Below are positions 25,252 to 34,891 of a stretch of DNA of 64,000 bases, piece by piece. The stretch comes from Streptomyces sp. MP131-18 (lineage in GTDB: Bacteria > Actinomycetota > Actinomycetes > Streptomycetales > Streptomycetaceae), in the NCBI RefSeq assembly GCF_001984575.1, contig NZ_LZNS01000001.1, positions 3,919,656 through 3,983,655 on the forward strand, given 5' to 3'. The notes under the pieces were generated by a model. That model was not told the DNA's origin. It did not search any database and saw only the letters and a program-made list of their open reading frames with translations. How positions within the stretch are numbered: position 1 is the stretch's first letter; each line of letters opens with the position of its first letter. A program made the translations under genes and the position numbers.

Positions 25252-27933
25252 CTATCCGGCTCTGCCGCCGAACCACGCGCCCCCGTCGTCGGTCTCGCCC
25301 GGGTCGGTCGGCTCGTCGGTCGGGTCGTCGGTCGGGTCACCGCCCGGGCCGCCGTCCTGACCACCGTCGTCGCAGGTCGGGTCCCAGTCGTTGCACGGCT
25401 CCGTCGGCTCGTCCGACGGCGTCGGGTCCTCCGGCTCGGTCGGCTCCTCCGTCGGCTCCTCGGTCGGCTCGTCCGTCGGCTCCTCGGTCGGTTCCTCGGT
25501 CGGTTCCTCGGTCGGATCGTCCGTCGGCGTCGGCGGGGGCGGCGGCTCGACGCCGGTGCCGCGGTGCATCTCGCCGATGTCCGAGGGCTCGGGGAAGTCC
25601 TCGACCGGGTGGTCCGCGGTGGCCTCCTGCATGAAGGCCAGCCACACGTCCAGCGGCAGCGAACCACCGTTGATCCGCTCCATGCCCGCGGTGTCGTACA
25701 TGGACATGAAGCCCATCTGCTCGTCGCCGACCAGCTCCTCCTGGGAGTCGGGCATGCGCCACATACCGATGGCCGTCGACAACTGGGGGGTGTAGCCGAC
25801 GAACCACGCGCTCTTGTTGTCGTCGGTGGTGCCGGTCTTCGCCGCGACGGGGCGGCCCAGCGCCTGTGCGTCCCGGCCGCTGCCCTCGTCGCCCTCGACG
25901 ACCTCGGTCAGCACATCCGTGACGTTGTCCGCGACCGCGGAATCGAACGCCTGCTCGGTCTGGGACTCGTGCTCGTAGCTGATGCCGAGCCGGCTGTTCT
26001 CCGCGCTGGTCACCGAGTACGGATCGGCCTGCTCACCGCTGGCGGCGAAGGTGGCGTAGGCCGTCGCCATGCGGATCGGTCCGGGCGTCGAGACACCGAG
26101 CGCGAACGTCGGCACGGTGTCGTCGGCCTTGCCCAGACTGTCCGGCAGCAGCCCCGCGCTCTCGGCGACATCCCGGACCGTGGCAGGGCCGACGTCCATG
26201 CCCAGTTGCACGAACGGCGCGTTGGCCGAGATCTCCATGGCCTCCCGGATGCTCAGGTCGCCCTGCGTCTTGCCCTCGAAGTTGGCCTGGCGCCACTCCT
26301 CGTCCTCGCCCGTCTCCGCGTTCTCCACCAGGACCGGCTCGCCGTTGTAATTCATGATCGGCAGCATGTCCTCGCTGCGGTACTCGCTCTCCGGCGAGAT
26401 CGGCGTGCGTTGGTCCTCGTCCTGTGTGGCGGGGCCCTCCGGGTCCCGCACGCCCTCGCTCATCGCCGCCGCGAGCACGAAGGGCTTGAACGTGGAGCCC
26501 ACCTGGGCCGCCGGGTTGTCCGCGTTGTTGACGAAGTGCTGGGTGTAGTCCTCGCCGCCGTAGATCGCCACGATGGCGCCGTCGCCGGGGACCACCGCGG
26601 CGCCGCCGAACTGGACGTGCCGGTCCTCGTCGCGCTCCTCGGGGTCGATGTGCTCCTCCTGCACCCCCACCACGGCCGCTTCCATCTGGTTCATCATGTC
26701 TTCGTCGAACGTGGTGTGGATCTGGAAGCCGCCCTTGTCCAGATCCTCCCTGGTCGTGATGCCCTGGCTGATCAGGTACTGATCCGCCAGGTTCGTCAGG
26801 TAGCCGATCTGCCCGGCCTTCTCCATCGCCGGGGTGGGCGGGTCCGGCATCGGGAAGCCCTCCTCGTCGATGGCCTGCCGGTCGGTGGCGCTCAGCTCGC
26901 CGACCTCGACCCGCCGGTCGAGCACCCAGGACCAGCGCTCCGTGGCACGCTCGACGTTCTCCTCGTTGCGGTCGTTGACCTCGTCGCCGCCGCCGCCGAC
27001 GTACGGGTCGTACAGCGCCGGGCCCTTCAGCAGCGAGGTCATGAACGCGGCCTCGCTGTCCGTGAGGTCGATAGCGTCCTTGCCGTAGTACGCCTGGGCG
27101 GCGGCCTGGATGCCCAGGGCGCCGCGGCCGAAGTCCGAGGTGTTGAGGTAGCCCTCCAGGATGTCGTCCTTGGAGACCTCGGCGCCCACCTTGACCGACA
27201 GCAGCAGCTCGCGCGCCTTCCGCTCTATCGTCTGGTCCTGGGTGAGGTACATGTTCTTCACGTACTGCTGGGTGATCGTCGAGCCCGACTGCACGTCGCC
27301 GCCGCGGGCCATGTTGAGCATGGCGCGGCCGATGCCCATGAGGTCGATGCCGGGATCGGAATAGAAGCTGGCGTTCTCCGCGGAGATCACCGAGTCCTGC
27401 ATGGCCTCGGGGATATCGCTCAGGTCCAGATTCTGCCGGTTCACATTGCTCTCGCCGGAGACCACCATCCGCTCGCCGCTGGCCCAGTAGTAGACGTTGG
27501 TCTCCTGGGTGGCGACGTCATTCGGGTCAGGGATCTCGGTCATCGCGTACGCGATGCCGACCAGCCCCATCATCAGGCCCATGAAGGCCACGCACGAGCC
27601 GAGCACCTGCTTCCACGACGGCACCCAGCGCCGCAGGCCGCGGTAGCCCGAGCGCGGGTAGTCGATGAAGCGCTTCTTCGACGGGGCTTCCCCGCGCCGC
27701 CGCGCGGCCCTGGTCGTGCCTTCGGCCGAACTGGCCGCCCGGCGGCGGCCACCGCTGCCGCGCTGTGTGGCGCGGCGGGCCTCGGCACGGCTGCCGTACG
27801 GCCGCTCCGGCGTTTCGCCGGTCCGCTGGGCGTCGTCCGCGGGGGGCACGGGCGGCGGGCCGGCCCGCCGCCCGGACGACCCCGCGGCCCGGCGACCGCG
27901 GGACTGCGGTGGCTTGCGACGGTGCTCGCTCAT
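25252..27933 (-). CDS. Class A penicillin-binding protein
   Basis: This is an 893-residue bifunctional peptidoglycan synthase. A basic, disordered cytosolic start and one helix (about residues 112-135) lead to a GT51 glycosyltransferase domain (ISAENASFYSDPGID, TITQQYVKNMYL, RKARELLLSVKVG). The transpeptidase follows with STFK (nucleophile Ser), SAN and KTGTTDD motifs. The C-terminal 80 residues are Pro/Thr/Glu repeats (EEPT units) likely spanning the wall. The ATG at 27933 with GAGGAG upstream is chosen. It lies 45 bp ahead of the GT87-like gene and is divergent from padR. Confidence 0.94.
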   Translation of the reverse strand: MSEHRRKPPQSRGRRAAGSSGRRAGPPPVPPADDAQRTGETPERPYGSRAEARRATQRGSGGRRRAASSAEGTTRAARRRGEAPSKKRFIDYPRSGYRGLRRWVPSWKQVLGSCVAFMGLMMGLVGIAYAMTEIPDPNDVATQETNVYYWASGERMVVSGESNVNRQNLDLSDIPEAMQDSVISAENASFYSDPGIDLMGIGRAMLNMARGGDVQSGSTITQQYVKNMYLTQDQTIERKARELLLSVKVGAEVSKDDILEGYLNTSDFGRGALGIQAAAQAYYGKDAIDLTDSEAAFMTSLLKGPALYDPYVGGGGDEVNDRNEENVERATERWSWVLDRRVEVGELSATDRQAIDEEGFPMPDPPTPAMEKAGQIGYLTNLADQYLISQGITTREDLDKGGFQIHTTFDEDMMNQMEAAVVGVQEEHIDPEERDEDRHVQFGGAAVVPGDGAIVAIYGGEDYTQHFVNNADNPAAQVGSTFKPFVLAAAMSEGVRDPEGPATQDEDQRTPISPESEYRSEDMLPIMNYNGEPVLVENAETGEDEEWRQANFEGKTQGDLSIREAMEISANAPFVQLGMDVGPATVRDVAESAGLLPDSLGKADDTVPTFALGVSTPGPIRMATAYATFAASGEQADPYSVTSAENSRLGISYEHESQTEQAFDSAVADNVTDVLTEVVEGDEGSGRDAQALGRPVAAKTGTTDDNKSAWFVGYTPQLSTAIGMWRMPDSQEELVGDEQMGFMSMYDTAGMERINGGSLPLDVWLAFMQEATADHPVEDFPEPSDIGEMHRGTGVEPPPPPTPTDDPTEEPTEEPTEEPTDEPTEEPTEEPTEPEDPTPSDEPTEPCNDWDPTCDDGGQDGGPGGDPTDDPTDEPTDPGETDDGGAWFGGRAG

Positions 27934-28206
27934 GGGACAGCTACTCCTCGGACAGACACAATCGCCTGGTTGGGGCAGGTACTTCAGGTGGCATCCAGTC
28001 CCCCGATGTGCGATCCGGCCACGAGTCCGGGCGCACTGCACCTAGAACGATGACGAGGACTGTCATCGCTGGGTTCCCGGCCACGGTGGTCTGCACGGGC
28101 TAAAGACTACGCAGCCCCAAAGCGCCATCTTTCTTTGCGTGGCGAACAATTGGGACATAACGCCCTCGACGAAGCGAAGATGTGACCCCCTTCACCGAAG
28201 TGCCGC

Positions 28207-28260
28207 TTGCCCGCTCCGGTCCGCCGTTCTATCGTGTCGATGTATCGAGCTGATACATCG
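28207..28260 (+). promoter_or_regulatory. padR-ino1 promoter with inverted-repeat operator
   Basis: TTGCCC (28207-28212) and TATCGT (28230-28235), 17 bp apart, form a plausible housekeeping promoter. Immediately downstream, arms CGATGTATC (28238-28246) and GATACATCG (28252-28260) form a 9-bp perfect inverted repeat around 5 bp. The ATGT...ACAT outline resembles PadR-family operators, so the site may serve PadR autoregulation. The rest of the 399-bp gap (27934-28332) shows no gene. Confidence 0.6.
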
Positions 28261-28332
28261 GCTCAATGCATCGCACCAACACTAAGCTCGAAGGGCACGG
28301 CACGACGGATGAGAACGGAGGTGACTTCCCGG

Positions 28333-28989
28333 GTGAGCAGACGCTCAGGCATCCTGGAGTTCGCCGTTCTCGGCCTCCTGCGCGAGTCGCCGATGCACGG
28401 GTATGAGCTGCGGAAACGGCTCAACACCTCGCTCGGCGTCTTCCGGGCGTTCAGCTACGGCTCCCTCTACCCCTGCCTCAAGACGCTGGTGCAGCAGGGC
28501 TGGCTGGCCGAGGAGCCGGGCCGCAGCCCGGATGACCCGCGCGCCACCGCGCTGTCCAACCGCCGGGCCAAGATCGTCTACAGGCTCACGGCCGACGGCA
28601 AGGAACGTTTCGAGGAATTGCTGGGCCAGACCGGCCCGGACGCCTGGGAGGACGAGCACTTCGGCGTTCGTTTCGCCTTCTTCGGCCAGACCTCGCGGGA
28701 CGTGCGCATGCGCGTCCTGGAGGGCCGCCGCAGCCGGCTGGAGGAGCGTCTGGCCAAGATGCGGGCGTCCATGGCCCGCACCAGGGAGAAGCTGGACGCC
28801 TACACCCTCGAACTCCAGCGGCACGGCATGGAATCCGTGGAACGCGAGGTCCGCTGGCTCAACGAGCTCATCGAGAGCGAACGCGAAGGACGGGACCACC
28901 GCGACCCCCCGCACCACGGGGACCAGCGGCCGCCGGACGGCGCCCCCGAGCGCCCGAGGCCCGGCCCGCCCGACGACACCACCACCTAA
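28333..28989 (+). CDS. PadR family transcriptional regulator
   Basis: This 218-residue PadR-type regulator has a winged helix beginning [19 protein letters not shown], the motif [10 protein letters not shown] and a recognition segment around [18 protein letters not shown] long C-terminal dimerisation coiled coil (about residues 120-190) and a disordered His/Pro-rich tail follow. PadR proteins usually repress until an inducer binds. The gene lies 52 bp before ino1 and the same pair is conserved in mycobacteria, so ino1 is the likely target. The GTG at 28333 with GGAGG upstream fits the family start; an in-frame ATG at 28309 is the alternative. Confidence 0.9.
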   Translation: MSRRSGILEFAVLGLLRESPMHGYELRKRLNTSLGVFRAFSYGSLYPCLKTLVQQGWLAEEPGRSPDDPRATALSNRRAKIVYRLTADGKERFEELLGQTGPDAWEDEHFGVRFAFFGQTSRDVRMRVLEGRRSRLEERLAKMRASMARTREKLDAYTLELQRHGMESVEREVRWLNELIESEREGRDHRDPPHHGDQRPPDGAPERPRPGPPDDTTT

Positions 28990-29041
28990 CACCCCCGCGA
29001 CGAAGCGGGGTCACGTCGAGAACACACAGGGAGCAACCGGA

Positions 29042-30124
29042 ATGGGTTCGGTTCGCGTAGCCATCGCCGGCGTGGGTAACTGCGCCGCATCGCTGGTACA
29101 GGGCGTCGAGTACTACAAGGACGCCGCCCCGGACACCCGGGTCCCGGGTCTGATGCACGTCCAGTTCGGTGATTACCACATCTCCGACATCGAGTTCGTC
29201 GCCGCCTTCGACGTCGACGCGAAGAAGGTCGGCATCGACCTCACCGACGCCATCGGCGCCAGCGAGAACAACACCATCAAGATCTGCGACGTGCCCCCGA
29301 CCGGCGTGACCGTCCAGCGCGGCGAGACGCACGACGGCCTCGGCAAGTACTACCGCGAGACCATCGTCGAGTCCGACGAGGAGCCCGTCGACGTCGTCCA
29401 GGTCCTCAGGGACACCAGGGCCGACGTCCTCGTCTGCTACATGCCCGTCGGCTCCGAGGACGCCGCCAAGTTCTACGCGCAGTGCGCGATCGACGCCAAG
29501 GTCGCCTTCGTCAACGCCCTGCCGGTCTTCATCGCCGGCACCAAGGAATGGGCCGACAAGTTCACCGAGGCGGGTGTCCCGATCGTCGGCGACGACATCA
29601 AGTCGCAGGTCGGCGCGACCATCACCCACCGCGTGATGGCCAAGCTGTTCGAGGACCGCGGCGTCATCCTCGACCGCACCATGCAGCTGAACGTCGGCGG
29701 CAACATGGACTTCAAGAACATGCTGGAGCGCGACCGGCTGGAGTCCAAGAAGATCTCCAAGACCCAGGCCGTCACCTCCCAGATCCCCCACCGGGAGCTC
29801 GGCGAGAAGAATGTGCACATCGGCCCCTCCGACTACGTCGCCTGGCTCGACGACCGCAAGTGGGCCTATGTCCGCCTGGAGGGCCGCGCGTTCGGCGACG
29901 TTCCGCTGAGCCTCGAGTACAAGCTGGAGGTCTGGGACTCCCCCAACTCCGCGGGTGTGATCATCGACGCGCTCCGCGCCGCAAAGATCGCCAAGGACCG
30001 CGGCATCGGCGGCCCGGTGCTCTCCGCCTCCTCCTACTTCATGAAGTCCCCGCCCGTGCAGCACTTCGACGACGTCGCGCGCGACAACGTCGAGAAGTTC
30101 ATCAGGGGCGAGGGCGACAACTGA
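29042..30124 (+). CDS. ino1: Inositol-3-phosphate synthase
   Basis: This 360-residue NAD-dependent enzyme converts glucose 6-phosphate to 1L-myo-inositol 1-phosphate, the first step to phosphatidylinositol lipids and mycothiol. The Rossmann start is [18 protein letters not shown]. The conserved QVGATITHR segment and the catalytic Lys region [19 protein letters not shown] are intact. The length fits the compact actinobacterial form. AGGGAG precedes the ATG. A small stem-loop (28993-29010) lies between padR and this gene. Confidence 0.95.
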   Translation: MGSVRVAIAGVGNCAASLVQGVEYYKDAAPDTRVPGLMHVQFGDYHISDIEFVAAFDVDAKKVGIDLTDAIGASENNTIKICDVPPTGVTVQRGETHDGLGKYYRETIVESDEEPVDVVQVLRDTRADVLVCYMPVGSEDAAKFYAQCAIDAKVAFVNALPVFIAGTKEWADKFTEAGVPIVGDDIKSQVGATITHRVMAKLFEDRGVILDRTMQLNVGGNMDFKNMLERDRLESKKISKTQAVTSQIPHRELGEKNVHIGPSDYVAWLDDRKWAYVRLEGRAFGDVPLSLEYKLEVWDSPNSAGVIIDALRAAKIAKDRGIGGPVLSASSYFMKSPPVQHFDDVARDNVEKFIRGEGDN

Positions 30125-30183
30125 GCCAGGACCCCTGCACGTTCAGGGGAACGGTGGCGCCTCCGCGGCGCCCGCACGGAAAA

Positions 30184-30216
30184 GCGGCAGCCCCGGTCCC
30201 ATCCCGGGGCTGCCGC
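30184..30216. terminator. Bidirectional hairpin between ino1 and the racemase-like gene
   Basis: A 13-bp perfect stem (30184-30196 with 30204-30216) and a 7-nt loop lie between two convergent genes. It can terminate both strands; no T-tract is present. Confidence 0.75.
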
Positions 30217-30252
30217 CGTCTCGGCTGCGGGCCGCGTCTCGCCGCGGGCCGT

Positions 30253-31284
30253 TCAGCTGTCCATCAGGCGGTCCACCTGCGTCGTCGTGTGCCGGAGGAT
30301 CGCCTTGAACTCGTCCCCGACCTTCGGCCCCTTCGACTCCGCCGGCACGAACAGGATCGACACCTGCATGTGCGGCGGCTCCGCGAACCACCGCTGCTTC
30401 CCGTCCCACACGAACGGCGACAGGTTCCGGTTCACGGTGGCCAGGCTCGCCCGCGCCATCCCTTTCGCCCGCGACGTCATCCCGTGCAGCGCCTTCGGTG
30501 CCTCAAGGCCCACGCCGTGCGACGTCCCGCCGGCCACCACCGCGAGCCAGCCGTCCCCCGGCGCCTTCTGCTGCCGGTAGCCGAACCGGTCGCCCTTCCC
30601 CACCGGCGTCACGTCCAGCACCGCACCCCGGTACTCCGTCGCCCCGTGGTCACCGAGCCACAGCCGGGTGCCGATCCGCGCCTTGAACGTCGTCTGCGGG
30701 AACTGCTGCCGCAGCCGCAGAAGTTGCTCCGAGGTCAGGTGGCTCACGTACATCCTGTCCAGCGGCAGCCGCGCCGCGCGCAGCCGGTCCATCCACCCGA
30801 TGACCTCCTCCACCGCGTCCGTCCCGTCCGTGCGGTCGAGCGGCAGGTGGATCGCGAAGCCCTCGAGCCGCACGTCGTCGAGCGCCGCCTGGAGCTTCCC
30901 CAGGTCCGAGGGCGACACCCCGTGCCGCCGCATCGAGCTCATCACCTCCACGACCACGCGCGACCCCACCAGGCCGTACACCCCGTCGACCGAGGACGCC
31001 GAACGGATCACCCGGTCCGGCAGGGGCACCGGCTCCTCGCTCCGCCGGTACGGGGTCAGCACCAGGATGTCGCCGCTGAAGCGGTCCTTCATCCCCTCGG
31101 CCTCGTAGGTGGTCCCCACCGCGATCGTGTCGAGGCCGAGCAGCGACACTTCGTCCGCGAGCCGGTCGTGCCCGAATCCGTACCCATTGCCCTTGCACAC
31201 GGGCACAAGACCGGGAAAGTCAGCCACAATCGACCGCTGGTGCGCCCGCCAGCGGTCGGTGTCGACGTAAAGGGTGAGCGCCAT
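30253..31284 (-). CDS. Alanine racemase-like PLP-fold protein
   Basis: This 343-residue protein has the fold-type III barrel start of alanine racemases. The segment VPVCKGNGYGFG matches the PLP-lysine motif (usually VKADAYGHG), and a second domain includes RIGTRLWLGD and VGKGDRFGY. The catalytic C-terminal tyrosine of true alanine racemases cannot be placed with confidence, so racemase activity is unproven. It starts MALTLYVDTDRW and lies 39 bp downstream of femX on the same strand, pointing to a role in peptidoglycan bridge or amino acid supply. Confidence 0.7.
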   Translation of the reverse strand: MALTLYVDTDRWRAHQRSIVADFPGLVPVCKGNGYGFGHDRLADEVSLLGLDTIAVGTTYEAEGMKDRFSGDILVLTPYRRSEEPVPLPDRVIRSASSVDGVYGLVGSRVVVEVMSSMRRHGVSPSDLGKLQAALDDVRLEGFAIHLPLDRTDGTDAVEEVIGWMDRLRAARLPLDRMYVSHLTSEQLLRLRQQFPQTTFKARIGTRLWLGDHGATEYRGAVLDVTPVGKGDRFGYRQQKAPGDGWLAVVAGGTSHGVGLEAPKALHGMTSRAKGMARASLATVNRNLSPFVWDGKQRWFAEPPHMQVSILFVPAESKGPKVGDEFKAILRHTTTQVDRLMDS

Positions 31285-31323
31285 GGCCGGTGAGACCCTT
31301 TCTCTCGTGAGCCCTGTGGACGG

Positions 31324-32442
31324 TCAGCGCCGCGACATGTAGATGTCGAGCGCCTTGTGGAGGAACTTGTTCAGCGGGAAGTCCCACTCACCGAGATACT
31401 CGGCCGCCTCGCCGCCCGTCCCCACCTTGAACTGGATCAGGCCGAAGAGATGGTCGCTGTCCTCCAGCGAGTCACCGATACCCCGCAGGTCGTACACGTC
31501 CGCCTGGAGCGCGTACGCGTCCTGCAACATGCGCCACTGCATCGCGTTGGACGGCCGCACCTCGCGCTTGTGATTGGCGGACGCACCGTACGAATACCAC
31601 ACATGGCCGCCCACGATCAGCATGGTCGCGGCGGCCACCGCCTCACCCTCGTGCATGGCGAAGTACAGCCGCATGCGGTCCGGGTCCTCCTCGTTCAGAA
31701 CCCGCCACATGCGCTGGAAGTACATCAGCGGCCGGGGCCGGAACTTGTCCCGCTCCGCCGTCACTTCGTACAGCTGCTGCCACACCGGCAGCTCGTCGAA
31801 GCCGCCCTGCACGACCTGGACGCCGGCCTTCTCGGCCTTCTTGATGTTCCGCCGCCACAGCTGGTTGAAGCCCTTGTGGACCTCGTCGAGCGAACGGCCG
31901 CGCAGCGGGATCTGGAACACGTACCGCGGCTGCACGTCGCCGAACCCGGCGCCGCCGTCCTCGCCCTGCTGCCAGCCCATGCGCCGCAGCCGGTCCGCCA
32001 CCTCGAAGGCACGCGGCTCGATGAACGTCGCCTCGACGTCCCGTAGCCGCTTCACGTCCGGGTTCTGGATGCCGGCCTTCACCGCGGCGGCGTTCCACCG
32101 CCGGATCACCACGGGCGGACCCATCTTCACCGAAAACGCGCCCTGCTGCTTGAGGTGCGCAAGCATCGGCTTGAGCCAGTCATCGAGGTTGGGCGCGTAC
32201 CAGTTGATCACCGGGCCCTCCGGCAGGTACGCCAGGTACCGCTTCAGCCGCGGCAGCTGCCGGTACAGCACCAGGCCCGCGCCCACCTGCTGGCCGGCGC
32301 GGTCGAACCAGCCGATCGACTCGGAGCGCCACTCGGCCTTCACATCACCCCACGCCGGCACCTGCATGTGGCTCGCCGAGGGCAGCGAACCGATGTATGC
32401 CAGATGCTGCTCGCGACTGATGGTCCTCAGGGTCAGGCTCAT
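31324..32442 (-). CDS. femX: FemX-type lipid II glycyltransferase
   Basis: This is a 372-residue FemABX aminoacyltransferase with two GNAT-like halves and a helical coiled-coil insertion around RRNIKKAEKAGVQVV. The family uses aminoacyl-tRNA to build the interpeptide bridge; in Streptomyces, FemX adds the single glycine to lipid II. Motifs include YLPEGPVINW and DLRGIGDSLEDSDHLFG. The ATG at 32442 with GGAGGA upstream (MSLTLRTISREQHLAY) is preferred over the longer open frame. Confidence 0.93.
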   Translation of the reverse strand: MSLTLRTISREQHLAYIGSLPSASHMQVPAWGDVKAEWRSESIGWFDRAGQQVGAGLVLYRQLPRLKRYLAYLPEGPVINWYAPNLDDWLKPMLAHLKQQGAFSVKMGPPVVIRRWNAAAVKAGIQNPDVKRLRDVEATFIEPRAFEVADRLRRMGWQQGEDGGAGFGDVQPRYVFQIPLRGRSLDEVHKGFNQLWRRNIKKAEKAGVQVVQGGFDELPVWQQLYEVTAERDKFRPRPLMYFQRMWRVLNEEDPDRMRLYFAMHEGEAVAAATMLIVGGHVWYSYGASANHKREVRPSNAMQWRMLQDAYALQADVYDLRGIGDSLEDSDHLFGLIQFKVGTGGEAAEYLGEWDFPLNKFLHKALDIYMSRR

Positions 32443-32543
32443 ACGGGGGGCTCCTCCGGCGTCAATCGCAGGGTCTGGCCGGAAGCCTAACGGCGCGGCC
32501 GACGCCACGGGACGCCGCGGTGCCGCCCCGCCCCCCGGCTGCG

Positions 32544-32849
32544 TCAGCCGAGCCAGCCGCCGAACAGGCCGCCGTGCGCCATGCCCAGATAGAACCCGAG
32601 GCCCGCGGCCCCCAGGCCGAGTACCGCGAGGAACCGCTGCCCGGTCGTCGCGGAGATCAGCTGCGCCCACGCGCCGAAGCCGATCCCGGCCAGGCCCACC
32701 CAGCTGCTGACCAGGTGCAATCCGGGCAGAACCGACGCCGCGACGGCGACGAGGCCCAGCAGCAGGGCGGCCGTCGCGAACCGGTTCTCCACCGGGTGCG
32801 CGCGGCCGTCGGTGTTCAGATAGGTCGTCGGATGCGCCAGATGAGCCAT
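32544..32849 (-). CDS. Small membrane protein, unknown function
   Basis: This 101-residue protein starts MAHLAHPTTYLNTDG with GGAGG upstream. It has about three helices (roughly residues 28-45, 50-65 and 72-90), ending in a short Gly-rich tail. No catalytic motif is visible. It is upstream of femX on the same strand, about 100 bp away. Confidence 0.7.
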   Translation of the reverse strand: MAHLAHPTTYLNTDGRAHPVENRFATAALLLGLVAVAASVLPGLHLVSSWVGLAGIGFGAWAQLISATTGQRFLAVLGLGAAGLGFYLGMAHGGLFGGWLG

Positions 32850-33016
32850 GACGGCACCTCCAGGACTCCAGGACTCATGAACTCCGGAACGCAACGGGTA
32901 GCGCGGCGCCGTGCCACCCGTTGCCGCTCGTGTACCCGACTGTCCGGATTGCTACCGTCCCGCCCCGGATTTCAACCGGAAGGCCGGGGGCGGGTACGGT
33001 GTACTGTCCGTCCCTT

Positions 33017-33086
33017 CCGGTCCGCGGCCACGCGGACCGGCCGGAGCGGAACGCATCACGACCCTCCTGCCACGGATCGTCCGTGG
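33017..33086 (+). promoter_or_regulatory. Hairpins in the rpsF leader
   Basis: Two stem-loops lie in the leader of rpsF: a 10-bp stem at 33017-33040 with a 4-nt loop, and a 7-bp stem at 33070-33086 with loop TCG followed by CCG. Leaders before rpsF in many bacteria bind the S6:S18 complex; whether this is one is only a guess from position and the nearby CCG. Confidence 0.35.
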
Positions 33087-33117
33087 CCGCCCGAGTCCAG
33101 AGGAGGTGGGTTTTCGC

Positions 33118-33408
33118 ATGCGTCACTACGAGCTGATGGTGATCCTCGACCCCGATCTCGAGGAGCGCGCCGTCGCCCCCCTGATCGAGAGCTTCCTTTC
33201 CGTCGTCCGTGAGGGCAACGGGAAGGTGGAGAAGGTCGACACCTGGGGTCGCCGCCGTCTTGCCTACGAGATCAACAAGAAGCCCGAGGGCATCTACTCC
33301 GTCATCGACCTCCAGGCCGAGCCGGACGTCGTCAAGGAGCTCGACCGGCAGCTCAACCTGAACGAGTCGGTCGTGCGGACGAAGGTCCTCCGCCCCGCCA
33401 CCCACTGA
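33118..33408 (+). CDS. rpsF: 30S ribosomal protein S6
   Basis: This 96-residue S6 protein reads [17 protein letters not shown], with [20 protein letters not shown] in the core. It binds the central domain of 16S rRNA with S18. GAGGAGG lies upstream of the ATG at 33118. It heads the conserved rpsF-ssb-rpsR-rplI operon. Confidence 0.97.
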   Translation: MRHYELMVILDPDLEERAVAPLIESFLSVVREGNGKVEKVDTWGRRRLAYEINKKPEGIYSVIDLQAEPDVVKELDRQLNLNESVVRTKVLRPATH

Positions 33409-33490
33409 GCGCGGGACGCCGAGTAGCACTGTCAGTGCCATAAGTAATCATCGCAGCATCAGCAGTTAACCCGCGCCGAGAGGTACCCCC

Positions 33491-34063
33491 ATGGCAGGCG
33501 AGACCGTCATCACGGTCGTCGGCAACCTGGTCGACGATCCCGAGCTGCGCTTCACCCCATCCGGGGCGGCAGTCGCAAAGTTCCGCGTCGCTTCCACGCC
33601 GCGGATCTTCGACCGGCAGACCAGCGAGTGGCGGGACGGCGAAAGCCTGTTCCTCACCTGCTCGGTCTGGCGTCAGGCGGCGGAGAACGTCGCGGAGTCG
33701 CTCACGAAGGGCACCCGCGTCATCGTGCAGGGCCGCCTCAAGCAGCGGTCGTACGAGGACCGGGAGGGCGTCAAGCGCACGGTCTTCGAGCTGGAGGTCG
33801 ACGAGGTCGGCGCCAGTCTCCGCAACGCCACGGCCAAGGTCACCAGGACCACGGGCCGCGGCGGCCAGGGCGGCGGCCCCGGTGGTGGCGGCTGGGGCGG
33901 CGGCCCCGGCGGCGGTCAGCAGGGCGGTCAGCAGGGCGGCGGCGCACCCGCGGGCGACCCGTGGGCGACCGGTGCCCCGGCAGGCGGCCAGCAGGGCGGC
34001 GGCGGTGGCGGCTGGGGCGGCGGTGGTTCCGGCGGTGGCTACTCGGACGAGCCGCCCTTCTAG
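33491..34063 (+). CDS. ssb: Single-stranded DNA-binding protein
   Basis: This 190-residue SSB has an N-terminal OB fold ([20 protein letters not shown]) and [19 protein letters not shown] long Gly/Gln-rich linker (about residues 120-183) and the acidic tip SDEPPF, which recruits partner proteins, follow. It protects ssDNA during replication and repair. The start is ATG at 33491 with GAGAGG upstream. Confidence 0.97.
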   Translation: MAGETVITVVGNLVDDPELRFTPSGAAVAKFRVASTPRIFDRQTSEWRDGESLFLTCSVWRQAAENVAESLTKGTRVIVQGRLKQRSYEDREGVKRTVFELEVDEVGASLRNATAKVTRTTGRGGQGGGPGGGGWGGGPGGGQQGGQQGGGAPAGDPWATGAPAGGQQGGGGGGWGGGGSGGGYSDEPPF

Positions 34064-34127
34064 GCGGCGGGGCGGGGCCGTGCCCCGCCCAGCACCCACT
34101 TCTTTTTGACATCACCGGAGAGACACC
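34064..34127 (+). other. ssb-rpsR spacer with hairpin
   Basis: A 9-bp GC stem (34070-34078 with 34082-34090, loop CGT) sits directly after the ssb stop. It may be an attenuator that sets the ratio between ssb and the following ribosomal genes, or an mRNA stability element. Confidence 0.4.
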
Positions 34128-34364
34128 ATGGCGAAGCCGCCCGCGCGCAAGCCGAAGAAGAAGGTTTGCGTGTTCTGCAAGGAGAAGATCTCCTACGTCG
34201 ACTACAAGGACACCAATCTGCTGCGGAAGTTCATTTCCGACCGTGGCAAGATCCGTGCCCGCCGGGTCACCGGCAACTGCACCCAGCACCAGCGTGACGT
34301 CGCCACGGCCGTGAAGAACAGCCGTGAGATGGCGCTGCTGCCCTACACGTCCACCGCTCGCTAG
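34128..34364 (+). CDS. rpsR: 30S ribosomal protein S18, Cys-containing form
   Basis: This is a 78-residue S18. It keeps the CVFC pair and a further Cys in GNCTQHQ, the zinc-ready (C+) form, rather than a cysteine-free paralogue. Conserved core [18 protein letters not shown] is present. It sits between ssb and rplI in the standard operon. Confidence 0.96.
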   Translation: MAKPPARKPKKKVCVFCKEKISYVDYKDTNLLRKFISDRGKIRARRVTGNCTQHQRDVATAVKNSREMALLPYTSTAR

Positions 34365-34384
34365 GAAAGGGGGACCGAAGCGTC

Positions 34385-34834
34385 ATGAAGATCATCCTGA
34401 CCAGTGAGGTCTCCGGTCTGGGCACCGCCGGCGACGTCGTCGAGGTGAAGGACGGGTACGCCCGCAACTACCTGCTGCCCCGCGGGGCGGCGATCCGCTG
34501 GACCAAGGGCGGGGAGAAGGACGTCGAGCAGATCCGCCGCGGTCGCAAGATCCGCGAGATCGCCTCGATCGACCAGGCCAACGACGTCAAGGCCCAGCTG
34601 GAGGGCGTGACCGTCCGGCTGAAGGTCAGGGCGGGCTCCGGCGGACGCCTCTTCGGCTCCGTCACCCCGGCCGACATCGTCTCCGCGGTCAAGTCGGCGG
34701 GCGGCCCCGATGTGGACAAGCGCCGCATCGAGCTGAGCACGCCGATCAAGAGCCTCGGCGCGCACCGGATCTCGGTCCGGCTGCACCCGGAGGTCGTCGC
34801 CGGCGTCGGCATCCAGGTGGAAGCCGCCAAGTGA
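34385..34834 (+). CDS. rplI: 50S ribosomal protein L9
   Basis: This 149-residue L9 has the N-terminal RNA-binding domain ([32 protein letters not shown]). A linking helix and the C-terminal domain with [10 protein letters not shown] follow. The gene follows rpsR by 20 bp, with GGAAAGGGGGACC before the ATG. Confidence 0.97.
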   Translation: MKIILTSEVSGLGTAGDVVEVKDGYARNYLLPRGAAIRWTKGGEKDVEQIRRGRKIREIASIDQANDVKAQLEGVTVRLKVRAGSGGRLFGSVTPADIVSAVKSAGGPDVDKRRIELSTPIKSLGAHRISVRLHPEVVAGVGIQVEAAK

Positions 34835-34841
34835 GCACCGC

Positions 34842-34876
34842 CGCGGCCGGGCCCCGATCCTCGGGGCCCGGCCGCG
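34842..34876. terminator. Terminator after rplI
   Basis: A 16-bp perfect GC-rich stem (34842-34857 with 34861-34876) with a 3-nt loop lies 8 bp after the rplI stop and 16 bp before the convergent MATE gene stop. It can work in both directions. Confidence 0.85.
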
Positions 34877-34891
34877 CGGACGCCGGCCCAG

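Noticed and set aside
25430-25540. Tandem repeats in the PBP 3' end as possible regulatory DNA
   Set aside because: They encode the Pro-Thr-Glu wall-spanning tail in frame.
24697-28053. An 1118-codon plus-strand open frame opposite the PBP gene
   Set aside because: Same shadow effect; the opposite strand carries a full PBP with all catalytic motifs.
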